Shown here in pieces: positions 29,008-37,730 of a DNA stretch of 64,000 nucleotides. A program made the translations under genes and the position numbers. The stretch covers positions 302,494 through 366,493 of the forward strand of contig PEZS01000001.1 of the NCBI GenBank assembly GCA_002778785.1. The letters run 5' to 3'. Source of the stretch: Bdellovibrionales bacterium CG10_big_fil_rev_8_21_14_0_10_45_34 (GTDB taxonomy: Bacteria; Bdellovibrionota; Bdellovibrionia; Bdellovibrionales; 1-14-0-10-45-34). A model generated the notes under the pieces. The model did not search any database and was not told the origin of the DNA. It saw only the letters and a program-made list of their open reading frames with translations. Every line of letters starts with the position of its first letter. The stretch's first letter is position 1.

Positions 29008-32000
29008 ATGTACAGTTTGAAATCTAACACTCTGAAGTCTAAAATCGTGCTGAAAAGCAAAAAGAGAATACCTGATCAACCCAAACAGGAAACGCGTCGG
29101 TTGCGCGACAGCTTTCCGATAGTTGGTATAGGGGCTTCGGCAGGGGGGCTGGAAGCCTTTTTGCAGGTCTTTTCGACTATGCCCACTGATACTGGGTTGG
29201 GGTTTGTACTCGTGCAACACCTGGATCGAACACACCCAAGCATGTCTGTAGATATTATTGCTAGATCGACAAATTTAAAAGTAGAAGAGGTGAAGGACGG
29301 CACACGTATTGAACCTAATCATATCTACGTAATTCCTCCAAATTTTAATATGACAATAAATGAAAGAGTGCTCAGTCTTTCTACCCGGGATGTGTCTCCT
29401 GGGCAAAATATGACCATCAATGTTTTTTTGCAATCTCTCGCCATATCAGAAAAGAGCAGAGCGATTGGCATAGTGCTGTCTGGAACAGGCAGCGACGGTA
29501 CAAGTGGGTTAATGGCGATCAAAGTAGAAGGCGGCATTACCTATGCCCAAGATCCAAAAACGGCAAAGTATCCGGGGATGCCCCAGAGCGCAATAACAGC
29601 AGGTGCTGTGGATCTGATTTTAAGGCCTGAAAGTATTGCCGCCGAACTTTCAAGGCTGGTGGCACATCCCTACATTGCCGCGGAAGAGTTTGAGATAAGT
29701 AACCAGTTTGACGAAGGTGAGGATTCAAATTCGGCATTATCAGAAGAAAACTCTGAGGTTGCTCCCAATGACCAAGCTCTCGAAAAGTTATTTGCCCTAC
29801 TACGATCTCAAAAAAAGGTCGATTTTTCTGGGTATAAAAAAACCACTATTATGCGCCGAATCCAGCGACGAATGGTGGTGCAAAAACGCCAAGATCTTTT
29901 GGAATACGTCAAGTTTCTCGAGACTCACGAAGAAGAGATTCAAGCTCTTTACGATGACATCCTTATTAACGTCACCGATTTTTTTCGTGATCCAGAGTCG
30001 TTCGAGGCATTGACAAAAGAGGTACTACCTAATCTTTTAAAAAATAAGCCCAAGGGGAGCACTATTCGCATTTGGGTTCCAGGTTGTTCGACGGGCGAAG
30101 AGGTTTATTCGATTGCCATTGCTCTGTTAGAAGTTTTAGAAACCCGGGCACAGCGTAACGCCGTTCAAATATTCGCAACAGATATCAGTGAATATGCAAT
30201 TCAGAAAGCTCGCACAGGACAGTATAGCGATAGTGTAGGTGGACTTTCGCAACCACGCCTCAGTCGGTTCTTTCAAAAAATTGATGGTGGATATCAGATC
30301 ATAAAAGCGGTCAGGGATCTTTGTCTCTTCTCTCGGCATGACGTAACTAGCGATCCACCATTTGCAAAACTAGATTTGATTTCTTGTCGCAATGTAATGA
30401 TTTATTTTGGCAAAGATCTGCAGAAAAGGGTCATTCCAATTTTTCATTACGCCCTTTTACCTAGCGGTTTCTTGTGGCTTGGTCGCGCTGAGAGTCTCGG
30501 AGATTTTTCGCAGCTCTTTAGTTTGGTCGATAAAGTTCATAAAATTTATTCTAGGTCAAGCGTGCCAACTCCTATGATTCGGTTTTCTTCTAAGCAAGCT
30601 CAAGCCATCCCAGATGTTTCAAAAACCCTCAGGCACGCTACCAAGAATGACAGTGAGTTTCAAAGGGACGCAGATAAGATACTGCTTTCAAAATATGCTC
30701 CGGCGGGAGTTATTGTAAATTCTGATCTTGAGATATTGCAGTTTCGGGGTCGCACTGTGCCTTTTTTGGAGCCTGCGACGGGCCAGCCAAGTCTCAACCT
30801 CATAAAAATGGTTCGACCTGAGTTACTCGCTAGTCTTCGAACAACAATTCAATCGGTAAAAAAGGCGAATAAGGCCATGGTGCGAAGTGGTCTACATTTT
30901 GAGTCGGATGGCAGGCATATCAGCTGCGACCTTGAAATAATCCCAATCGATCCTAAGGCGTTGGTAAAAGACAGAAGGTATTTAGTTCTCTTTAAAGAGC
31001 CAAAGACGGGTGAGTTCAGCTCAAAAGACGATAGTAAGCGGGGCAAAAAGGGCGCAAAAACGAAGGCGCGCCTCAAGGAAGATAAGCGCACGTCCGAGTT
31101 GCTCGCCGAACTACTAGAAATAAAAGATTTCCAGCAAGCTCTTGTCGAGCAGTATGAATCTACTGAAGAAGAGCTGACGTCTGCAAACGAAGAGTTACAA
31201 AGCACAAACGAAGAGCTGCAGAGCACGAATGAGGAGATTGAAACCGCCCAGGAAGAACTGCAATCTACGAACGAGGAGCTTATTACGGTGAATGAAGAGC
31301 TGCAGATGAGAAATGCGGATCTTACGACTTTAAGTAGTGACCTTAATAACGTTTTGGCGAGTATAGAAATCCCTGTTCTGATTGTTGGCAGTGATTTTCG
31401 TGTGCGGCGCTTTTCTCCTAGAGCTAAAAGCGCATTTAATTTGATATTCTCTGATGTTGGCCGACCGATAGGAGATATTAAACCCAGTTTCGACCTAAAC
31501 CTCAGTCAAGTTATAGCGGAGGTGATTGAGAGTTTGAGCCCTAAACAATTAGAGGTGCAAAGTTTTAAGGGGAGTTGGCTACGCCTGCAGGTGCGGCCCT
31601 ACAAAACTGTAGATAACAAGATTGATGGTGCCATTATCACTTTGACTGATATTGATGAAATCAAAAAACGAGAAGAAAGAACGATGAAAGCGTATATCAA
31701 GGCTGATGAAGCCAACCTTGCTAAAGATGTTTTCTTGGCTACTCTTTCACATGAGCTCAGAACTCCCCTGTCTTCAATCCTCACATGGGCTCAGTTAATT
31801 GCGCAAGGAAAGGTCAATTATGAGCAGGCAAAAAGAGGTGCTGCAGTTATTGAGCAAAACGCTAAGACTCAAAACCAGCTCATTGACGATCTGCTTGATA
31901 TTTCTAGAATTATCGTTGGTAAGTTAGCTATAGAAATTAAAGAAGTTGATCCGGGTGCAGTGATTCGTACCGCAACAGAGTCGGTGAGGCCACTGGCAGA

Positions 32001-32907
32001 AAAGAAGTCCATTAAAATTAAGTTGGATATTCCAAATTCGGCAGAATTAATTCGTGTGGATCCCACTCGGCTCCAACAGATTGTTTGGAACCTACTTAAC
32101 AACGCGATCAAGTTTTCTCCGAACGGCAGTACGATTAGCATTGAGCTCACATATTTAGACGTACACAACGGCCGAATTGCCAGGCTTCGTATCTCAGATC
32201 AAGGTAAAGGTGTTCCTGCGGAGTTTCTTCCGTATATCTTTAAACGTTTTATGCAGGCAGACGGTTCGTCTACAAGAGAGCATGGTGGGCTAGGTTTGGG
32301 GCTTTCTATTGTGAGCAGCTTGGTGGAAATGCAAAGTGGTACCGTCAAAGCAGAGAATAATCCTGGGGGTAAGGGAGCAATCTTTACAGTTACCTTTCCA
32401 GTGATATCCCATCAAACTGCGATCACAACGAATGATTTAACGAATGATTTAACGAATGGCACACCGGGTAATAAAGATAAGTCTATCCGGCAAACTCCGA
32501 AGCTAGATGGGCTGCGCATTCTGATAGTGGATGATGATCAGGGGACACGGGAAGCGATTAGTATTTACCTGAAGTCTTTTGGAGCGGAGGTTACCTCTGT
32601 CAGTTCTGCCGCGGAAGCCCTCGACGTCTTTTCAAGTTTTGATCCTAGTATTATACTGAGTGACCTGGCGATGCCCGGAGAAGATGGGTACAGCCTAATT
32701 CGAAAAATTAGGGCACTTGATGATGGTAAGGGAGGCAAAGTCCCGGCCTTGTCTTTGAGTGCTTACACATCAGACGCAGATGCCAAGGACGCTTTATTAG
32801 CTGGTTTTCAAGCACATGTAACTAAGCCAGTAGAAGCCACAGAACTGGCTCGACTTATCTTAAAGACTGTCGTCGAGAGGAACCAAGGTCCGCCGCCGGG
32901 ATTTTAA
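29008..32907 (+). CDS. CheB-CheR-PAS-histidine kinase-receiver fusion
   Basis: A 1,299-residue multidomain signalling protein. CheB methylesterase (about 30-215) has Ser44 in GASAGG, His71 in VQHLDRTHPS and Asp163 in GTGSDGT. CheR methyltransferase (about 250-520) has FFRDPESF and GCSTGEEVYS. A coiled coil of Glu-rich heptads (about 715-775) leads to a PAS domain, HisKA with His915 in LSHELRTPLSS, HATPase (NAIKFSPNG, GLGLSIV) and a terminal receiver with Asp1219 in LSDLAMPGEDG. A 12-base tandem repeat encodes the NDLTNDLTN linker before the receiver. AGGAGG touches the ATG, so the TTG at 29017 may be the real start. Confidence 0.9.
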   Translation: MYSLKSNTLKSKIVLKSKKRIPDQPKQETRRLRDSFPIVGIGASAGGLEAFLQVFSTMPTDTGLGFVLVQHLDRTHPSMSVDIIARSTNLKVEEVKDGTRIEPNHIYVIPPNFNMTINERVLSLSTRDVSPGQNMTINVFLQSLAISEKSRAIGIVLSGTGSDGTSGLMAIKVEGGITYAQDPKTAKYPGMPQSAITAGAVDLILRPESIAAELSRLVAHPYIAAEEFEISNQFDEGEDSNSALSEENSEVAPNDQALEKLFALLRSQKKVDFSGYKKTTIMRRIQRRMVVQKRQDLLEYVKFLETHEEEIQALYDDILINVTDFFRDPESFEALTKEVLPNLLKNKPKGSTIRIWVPGCSTGEEVYSIAIALLEVLETRAQRNAVQIFATDISEYAIQKARTGQYSDSVGGLSQPRLSRFFQKIDGGYQIIKAVRDLCLFSRHDVTSDPPFAKLDLISCRNVMIYFGKDLQKRVIPIFHYALLPSGFLWLGRAESLGDFSQLFSLVDKVHKIYSRSSVPTPMIRFSSKQAQAIPDVSKTLRHATKNDSEFQRDADKILLSKYAPAGVIVNSDLEILQFRGRTVPFLEPATGQPSLNLIKMVRPELLASLRTTIQSVKKANKAMVRSGLHFESDGRHISCDLEIIPIDPKALVKDRRYLVLFKEPKTGEFSSKDDSKRGKKGAKTKARLKEDKRTSELLAELLEIKDFQQALVEQYESTEEELTSANEELQSTNEELQSTNEEIETAQEELQSTNEELITVNEELQMRNADLTTLSSDLNNVLASIEIPVLIVGSDFRVRRFSPRAKSAFNLIFSDVGRPIGDIKPSFDLNLSQVIAEVIESLSPKQLEVQSFKGSWLRLQVRPYKTVDNKIDGAIITLTDIDEIKKREERTMKAYIKADEANLAKDVFLATLSHELRTPLSSILTWAQLIAQGKVNYEQAKRGAAVIEQNAKTQNQLIDDLLDISRIIVGKLAIEIKEVDPGAVIRTATESVRPLAEKKSIKIKLDIPNSAELIRVDPTRLQQIVWNLLNNAIKFSPNGSTISIELTYLDVHNGRIARLRISDQGKGVPAEFLPYIFKRFMQADGSSTREHGGLGLGLSIVSSLVEMQSGTVKAENNPGGKGAIFTVTFPVISHQTAITTNDLTNDLTNGTPGNKDKSIRQTPKLDGLRILIVDDDQGTREAISIYLKSFGAEVTSVSSAAEALDVFSSFDPSIILSDLAMPGEDGYSLIRKIRALDDGKGGKVPALSLSAYTSDADAKDALLAGFQAHVTKPVEATELARLILKTVVERNQGPPPGF

Positions 32908-33005
32908 AAAACTTAAAGCTTTTATTTATTTGTGATCCCGACTTACTATCCCGACTTTAGCAATTGGACTTGATACTTTTCTATGATTTTCTATTGGGAC
33001 GTTAG

Positions 33006-34142
33006 TTAACGTCCCATAGGTTTTCCGGCTATCGCTTCATAAGTAGTAATGAGTTGGCCGGGTGCCCATGGGTTCTCAGAGAGACTCCTGAGGCCAATGG
33101 ATTCAAAGTCCAATCGAGTCGTCGATGGTCCGAGCAGCAGAATGTCGCCGGGCCGAAATGTTGATTTGAAGGCTTCAAGTGTGGCGACTACATATTCTTT
33201 TTGTTGGGCTAGCTTTGATTTAATCTTTTCATCTACTATGGCGATTGTTTCGGGGGTGCCGCTAGGTTTTTCCAAGCTAGCTTCTTCAATTAGTTTTAGA
33301 GCTAATTCGGTGTAGTAAGGGCTTGGCGCATCGAGTGGGCCACTTAGATTACCCCTATCTTCGCTAAGTGAGATATTGAGGAGTTTGGCAGCGGTTTCGT
33401 ACACCTTGCTCCAATCTACAAGTTCCATCCCCATCATTACAAAAGTTGCAGGGGCCGAATCGCTGCCTCTTTGTTTGTAGTTCTTAAGAAACTCAACAAT
33501 ATCTTGCTTGATATACCGGGATGGCAATTTAGCTTGGAAATTCGAGGTGGTCGGGTAGCCTCTTTCCGTGAAGGTAACTTCATCAACTTCAGTATCAACT
33601 CCGAGATAGCTTGTGGCCCTAAAGTGATGCGACAACATTCTAATGTAATTAGAAGTGTCGGGATCACCGGATCCTAGGTCTACAATCTCTCTGTTTGCAA
33701 AGAGCTTTCTTAGAGCTTTGTGATGCTCTTCGGTAGTCTCTTCTAACTTTACTTGTCGATTTTCAATCAAATTCAGAATGAGACTCGTTTGTTTTAATGC
33801 TTCTCTTTGTCGACCAGGGGAGGTTTTTCGATATGTTTGATGAGCGTTCGGATAAATTCGATACACCACGGCATTCATAACTTGATGAAATGAGAAGCCA
33901 AGAAAGCTTTCGATGAAGAAAAGCCCTGATTTACTCTCAGGTGCTGGGTACTTGGGTGTAGGAACTCCAAGTCCGAAAAAGGCCGAATTTTCTGAGCTGA
34001 CAATGTGATTACATACGTCTGATGAATTCGATTCATTCTCTAGGCCAGCCAGCGCAATCGGGGGTGGATAAGCTACAAAAAGGCATCCTGCTAAAAATAA
34101 ACATTTGATAGACAACACTTTCCTATTGGACCAAATTCCCAC
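33006..34142 (-). CDS. Exported protein with methyltransferase-like Rossmann motif
   Basis: A 378-residue protein. The N-terminus has a hydrophobic stretch (LSIKCLFLAGCLFVAY) with a lipobox-like LAGC, followed by PPPIALAG, so export with cleavage after ALA or lipidation is plausible. About residues 140-260 show a class I SAM-methyltransferase pattern: REIVDLGSGDPDTSNYIRML as motif I and ATSYLGVDTEVDEV as motif II. The family of secreted methyltransferase-like proteins is unclear to me, and activity outside the cytosol would lack SAM. It ends just upstream of the accessory region. Confidence 0.6.
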   Translation of the reverse strand: MGIWSNRKVLSIKCLFLAGCLFVAYPPPIALAGLENESNSSDVCNHIVSSENSAFFGLGVPTPKYPAPESKSGLFFIESFLGFSFHQVMNAVVYRIYPNAHQTYRKTSPGRQREALKQTSLILNLIENRQVKLEETTEEHHKALRKLFANREIVDLGSGDPDTSNYIRMLSHHFRATSYLGVDTEVDEVTFTERGYPTTSNFQAKLPSRYIKQDIVEFLKNYKQRGSDSAPATFVMMGMELVDWSKVYETAAKLLNISLSEDRGNLSGPLDAPSPYYTELALKLIEEASLEKPSGTPETIAIVDEKIKSKLAQQKEYVVATLEAFKSTFRPGDILLLGPSTTRLDFESIGLRSLSENPWAPGQLITTYEAIAGKPMGR

Positions 34143-34231
34143 CAGTTTCTCTACTTAGCTGCAGTGAAAAGTAAAAAATTCCTACTGAGGCGGCTAATGG
34201 TTCGACAGTTTAAAGCCTCTTTCTCTTCTAA

Positions 34232-34465
34232 GTGTGTCTAAATCATTTCGAAAAAAGAAGTGGTGCGCAAGTCGAACAAGTAGACGAACCGCTTGCGACG
34301 TTTATATTTGAGATGGAAGCCTATCCCGAAGCTAAGAGCCTCTCGCCCCAGGAACTGAGTGATCTCTATCTGCGTTTAAAGAACTTTTATACGGTTGCGG
34401 ACCTCATTGGATCCTCTGAAGTGTTTGCCCGCCAACATTGTTTTAAGCACAGAGATGATGAATAA
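34232..34465 (+). CDS. Small hypothetical protein at edge of accessory region
   Basis: A possible protein of up to 77 residues (GTG at 34232), or about 50 from the internal Met in FEMEAYPEAKSLS. It is acidic and helical with no recognised family and no strong ribosome site. Its end overlaps the end of the convergent antitoxin gene. Treat as tentative. Confidence 0.35.
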   Translation: MCLNHFEKRSGAQVEQVDEPLATFIFEMEAYPEAKSLSPQELSDLYLRLKNFYTVADLIGSSEVFARQHCFKHRDDE

Positions 34466-34775
34466 TTTTTCCAAGATTTTCCAAGGTGGGGTTTCCTTCG
34501 GGCGAAAGCATTCTAAATAATGTCCGCCTAGGAATACCTGCTTTCTGCGCAAGCTCGTCTTTATTCGTCACTTCTAAATGGCTTCGCAAAATTTCCTTAA
34601 ATGCTTCAATGTCATTTTCAACAAGACATTGCCAAAGGGCTTGCGCTACAACTTCCCGTTTTTGAAGTCGCACATCTGGATTAAATCCTATGATGCCTTT
34701 GCGATTTTTTAATTTAACCGCCGGTAAATCGTTCAAGGAGAAGCCGCGCTTTTTGGATATCTTTTTTTTGAGCAT
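34443..34775 (-). CDS. HigA-like helix-turn-helix antitoxin
   Basis: A 110-residue DNA-binding antitoxin of the type II class. The C-terminal HTH reads NKDELAQKAGIPRRTLFRML, followed by GNPTLENLGKIIHHL, the pattern of the HigA-2/'addiction module antidote' family. An N-terminal basic extension (MLKKKISKKRGFS) precedes it. It overlaps the toxin gene by about 60 bases, downstream of it, giving the HigBA order in which toxin comes first. It is expected to neutralise the toxin and repress the operon at the palindrome upstream. Confidence 0.82.
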   Translation of the reverse strand: MLKKKISKKRGFSLNDLPAVKLKNRKGIIGFNPDVRLQKREVVAQALWQCLVENDIEAFKEILRSHLEVTNKDELAQKAGIPRRTLFRMLSPEGNPTLENLGKIIHHLCA

Positions 34776-35010
34776 TTTTTAATCCTCCGTTCAAAAGCAA
34801 AATTACAACAGGTCCAGTCTTTGAAAAATAAACTCTCCGTCCATTTTTCCATCTTAACTCAGCCAAACCATCCCCGAGATTTTTGGCGTCACCAAAATGA
34901 GCATGATCTCGGATACGTTGAATTCGTGAGTCAATTTGCATCTGATCTTTTAGATTCAGACTCTCAAACCATTCCATAAACTCAGATGTTTGCTCTATTT
35001 GAAGTTGCAT
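34714..35010 (-). CDS. HigB/RelE-like toxin (addiction-module killer family)
   Basis: A 98-residue protein of the RelE/ParE superfamily, phage Gp49-like group. It shows EFMEWFESLNLKDQMQIDSR, a Gly/Leu-rich turn GDAKNLGDGLAELRWKNG, the strand RRVYFSKTG and the helix KNAQKKDIQKARLLLERF, typical of ribosome-dependent or free mRNA interferases. The first gene of the operon, starting 8 bases from a perfect palindrome that is the likely operator. Toxicity and target are inferred from family. Confidence 0.82.
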   Translation of the reverse strand: MQLQIEQTSEFMEWFESLNLKDQMQIDSRIQRIRDHAHFGDAKNLGDGLAELRWKNGRRVYFSKTGPVVILLLNGGLKNAQKKDIQKARLLLERFTGG

Positions 35011-35017
35011 CTACAAG

Positions 35018-35043
35018 TAATAGTGCCATATATGGCACTATTA
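35018..35043. promoter_or_regulatory. 26-bp perfect palindrome, probable HigA operator
   Basis: Arms TAATAGTGCCATA and TATGGCACTATTA meet with no spacer. The palindrome lies eight bases upstream of the toxin start codon, where an autoregulatory antitoxin would bind and cover the promoter or ribosome site. Confidence 0.75.
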
Positions 35044-35507
35044 GGTCAATTAAAAAATAGAACTTTTTCTAACCGCCGGTTGGCGCGTATCGACCGGCAA
35101 CTTTTGTATCGTATTGATATTTCTGAGAAAAAACTTGGTGCGCCCTGTTGGACGAGTTTCGAACCGCTGTCCTCGATTGTGCTTAAAATTGAATTGGCCG
35201 TCAATCTACCATTTTTAATAATATAATCTGACGCTTTGTTTTTTAATAACGACATTTAAGCTAGTCAGACACATCTTGCGTCTGTTCCTTAATATTCCTT
35301 TTTAATAAAATCCATTCCCAAGCCACCCCTCCGACCAAATGATTACTCGTTTATCAAAAACACCGCCAGCTTTAGCTGTCACTGGTTATGCCACTCGTAG
35401 ATTTAAAATTTTCTTTTTCGGCTGGGTTAACTTGGAGTTCTCAACACCATTTGGGTTTCAGAGTTTTACAAAAACCCCGAAATGGGTTGGAACAAAAGGA
35501 GGATTTT
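35044..35507. other. Intergenic stretch with a tRNA 3'-end-like fragment
   Basis: About 460 bases without a supported gene. At 35136-35173 the plus strand reads TGGTGCGCCC, then TTGGAC and TTCGAACC, the complement of a tRNA acceptor/T-arm ending in CCA (GGGCGCACCA). The T-stem does not pair well, and the acceptor does not match the tRNA-Leu at the right end of the region, so it may be a decayed 3' end of another tRNA (Arg or Lys type) or chance. A minus-strand frame (35046-35255) has no ribosome site and is not called. Confidence 0.4.
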
Positions 35508-35693
35508 ATGGCAAAAGTAAAACAAGAAAGACAAGAGGAACAATTCAAACGAGGCCTAGCATTCGTACCGTTTCACAAAGTGAGAAAAACTAAAAATGGC
35601 TCACAGATTTTAATATACCTTAATTCAGGTTCGGCCATTTCTGTTTCTATTAAGTACCTACTAAAAGTGCTTGAAGGTCAGGGCGAGGGTTAA
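35508..35693 (+). CDS. Small basic protein with strong ribosome site
   Basis: A 61-residue basic protein of unknown function. ATG 35508 follows AAAGGAGGATTTT, a near-perfect ribosome site, so I discard the longer in-frame readings upstream. The N-terminus is charged (MAKVKQERQEEQFKRG), then VPFHKVRKTKNGSQILIYLN and VSIKYLLKVLEGQ form a compact mixed fold. Its stop codon lies within the loop of a terminator, so it is a complete single-gene transcript. Convergent with the methylase gene; it could be a small regulator such as a control protein, but nothing proves that. Confidence 0.7.
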   Translation: MAKVKQERQEEQFKRGLAFVPFHKVRKTKNGSQILIYLNSGSAISVSIKYLLKVLEGQGEG

Positions 35694-35707
35694 ACCTCGC
35701 CTTTTTT
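35682..35707 (+). terminator. Rho-independent terminator
   Basis: GGCGAGG and CCTCGCC form a seven-pair stem with a six-base loop that contains the stop codon TAA, followed by TTTTTT. It ends the small-protein transcript and reaches the end of the convergent methylase gene. Confidence 0.85.
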
Positions 35708-37601
35708 ATAAAGATAATTCCGATACCGAACCAGCCGTTAAGTGCCTCATAAATTCGAGTTCCGTCATACGGTTTTGGTAAAACTCCATTCGACTTTTTA
35801 AAAAAGCTTTAATAGTTGAGTCTTTAAGCTCCAGCATTGGAATATCAACAAGATTGAGATCTGTCTTTTTCACTCGTTGGCGACTTGAGGATGTCCCTCT
35901 ACCAAGAGCAACAACCTGACTTCTTACAGCTTGTTGTTGAATTAAAAGAAATAATTTCGCTGCATTTAACTGTCCTTTTTCCTTCGGCTTTAAAACGGCG
36001 AACTCTGGGCTACAAGTCCAAGTAGTATTCTCGATTGATGGAATAAAGGTAGCTCTCCAAATATTCGGATTTAAACATGAAACGAGTATATCACCAGCCT
36101 CACAAACTAGAGGCTGCGTAACTGGTGCTTGCGCTAAACACGAGCGAACATCAATCAATCCCGTCTCATCAATATCAAGAATAGAAATATGGAGGTGTTT
36201 CGAGTTAGCTTTCCGCTCAATTTTTCCAAAATCTCTTCGATGCGTAACTAGACTCTCTAAGGACTTGATAGCCATAGAAGCATTATCGCTCTTCCTTGAC
36301 TGGTATTGAATTAAATCAGGAGACAATCGGTCGAAGGACTTCCAGCTTTCCGACCAAGTTAGTATGTCAGTATTTTTTTGTTTCACAAAACTACTTGCGA
36401 TTTTTTCGAGTTGATTTCCATGATTAGACTCGACTCGTTTATTTCCGCTTTTATCAAACCCAATATGTTCGATAGTTGCTGTTCCTAACTTTTTAAAGTC
36501 AGTATTTTTTCCAATCAGAACAACAGTCGTCTTTGCAACTGTTCCACCGAGAGCAAATGTCACTGTTGGAAGCGCGAACACTCCGCCAACGGTAAGCTCA
36601 ACATTATTAATGCGTTCGTAACTAAAAAGTAAGCGAACAAAGTCTTCGGAGTGCGCTATACCATTAGGCAAAACTATCCCAAGCACGCCACCACTAGCCA
36701 ACAAATCCAAGTTTTTCACAATAAACAACCAAGCTGGGTCTATTGTTGCGCCACTATTACTAAAGTTTAAAAACTTTAATAATTCAGTGTGGATATGGGA
36801 CCTAATATTTTCCGTGTATGTGTACTTATTCACTCCAAATGGTGGATTTGTTAGTAAAAGAGCAAACTTTCCTCTCAGTTTGTCGAGCGAGTCACTTGTC
36901 AGTGAGTCTGGAACACAAAAACATTTTGGCTTATTCTCACTTTCCAATAAAAAATTAATCTCGCAAAACTCTGTATGGATTTTGGACTGGTCAAATAAAT
37001 AGATTTTTTTGTTAAATGTGTTTTTTTCCGCTTTGTTCTCTAGGGATTTGGCTAGATGGAACATAAATCGTCCAGTTCCACCAGTGATGTCGCCAGCTAC
37101 GAAATCACTCTTTTCACTTAACAGTCCGTCCAATACGTTTTTATTCATAATCGCTAATGCCATCTGGACGGTTGGGGTAACGACTTCTTCTGGGGTGAGG
37201 TGAGTACCAAGTCCTTCTCCCGCCTCAAACTTACCCCGTAATAGAGAATTAAAAGCTAGACCTAAAACATCAAAGTCAGCCGATAAATTATGAATTTTAA
37301 CTAGAAATCCCAAGACATTTTCTAGTTGAGGCTCAATGTCGCCAAGGACTTGCGAGAGATCATAATCGTCGGAGCTAAGGTCAAACTTTTTTCGGACGAG
37401 ATTATACTCATCAACGAATTGGGTGATTGTTGGCGAACCTTTTTTTTCTATAATCGCGTTAAGTTTTCTAGAGTGCTTTAATACTAACAAAAGACGAGAG
37501 ACAAAAAATAATGTCTTAGACATAGGCTTTAAGGCCGTATGTGCGTAAATGTAGTCCGCAAAATCTAAAAGATGCTGTTCCAAGTTGTTTACTTTACTCA
37601 T
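35706..37601 (-). CDS. N-6 adenine DNA methyltransferase with specificity-like C-terminus
   Basis: A 631-residue modification enzyme of HsdM type. An N-terminal helical domain (1-125) precedes GLGTHLTPEEVVTPTVQMAL, then motif I AGDITGGTGRFMFHLA (about 169-184) and the catalytic motif IV NPPF at 252-255. From about residue 430 the sequence looks like a single target-recognition domain of type I S subunits (RRDFGKIERKANSKHLHISI, then a helix LNLVDIPMLELKDSTIKAFL). One fused M-S polypeptide fits type II enzymes that recognise interrupted sites. It is divergent from the candidate endonuclease. Confidence 0.85.
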   Translation of the reverse strand: MSKVNNLEQHLLDFADYIYAHTALKPMSKTLFFVSRLLLVLKHSRKLNAIIEKKGSPTITQFVDEYNLVRKKFDLSSDDYDLSQVLGDIEPQLENVLGFLVKIHNLSADFDVLGLAFNSLLRGKFEAGEGLGTHLTPEEVVTPTVQMALAIMNKNVLDGLLSEKSDFVAGDITGGTGRFMFHLAKSLENKAEKNTFNKKIYLFDQSKIHTEFCEINFLLESENKPKCFCVPDSLTSDSLDKLRGKFALLLTNPPFGVNKYTYTENIRSHIHTELLKFLNFSNSGATIDPAWLFIVKNLDLLASGGVLGIVLPNGIAHSEDFVRLLFSYERINNVELTVGGVFALPTVTFALGGTVAKTTVVLIGKNTDFKKLGTATIEHIGFDKSGNKRVESNHGNQLEKIASSFVKQKNTDILTWSESWKSFDRLSPDLIQYQSRKSDNASMAIKSLESLVTHRRDFGKIERKANSKHLHISILDIDETGLIDVRSCLAQAPVTQPLVCEAGDILVSCLNPNIWRATFIPSIENTTWTCSPEFAVLKPKEKGQLNAAKLFLLIQQQAVRSQVVALGRGTSSSRQRVKKTDLNLVDIPMLELKDSTIKAFLKSRMEFYQNRMTELEFMRHLTAGSVSELSL

Positions 37602-37730
37602 TTTTTCCCCTTAACTTTTCAAAATGTTAGACTAAAATCCAGGCTCTGCAAAGGATTATGATCCGCATCCGAAATTATCGCATTGCTTCAGGCCTCAAGA
37701 AATCACTAGTAATTTCCGAATAGTGGGTCG

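Noticed and set aside
35136-35173. tRNA-like fragment as the left attachment site (attL) of the element
   Set aside because: Its acceptor sequence does not match or pair with tRNA-Leu(GAG) and serine recombinases share only very short cores, so I list it as a curiosity and leave the left end open.
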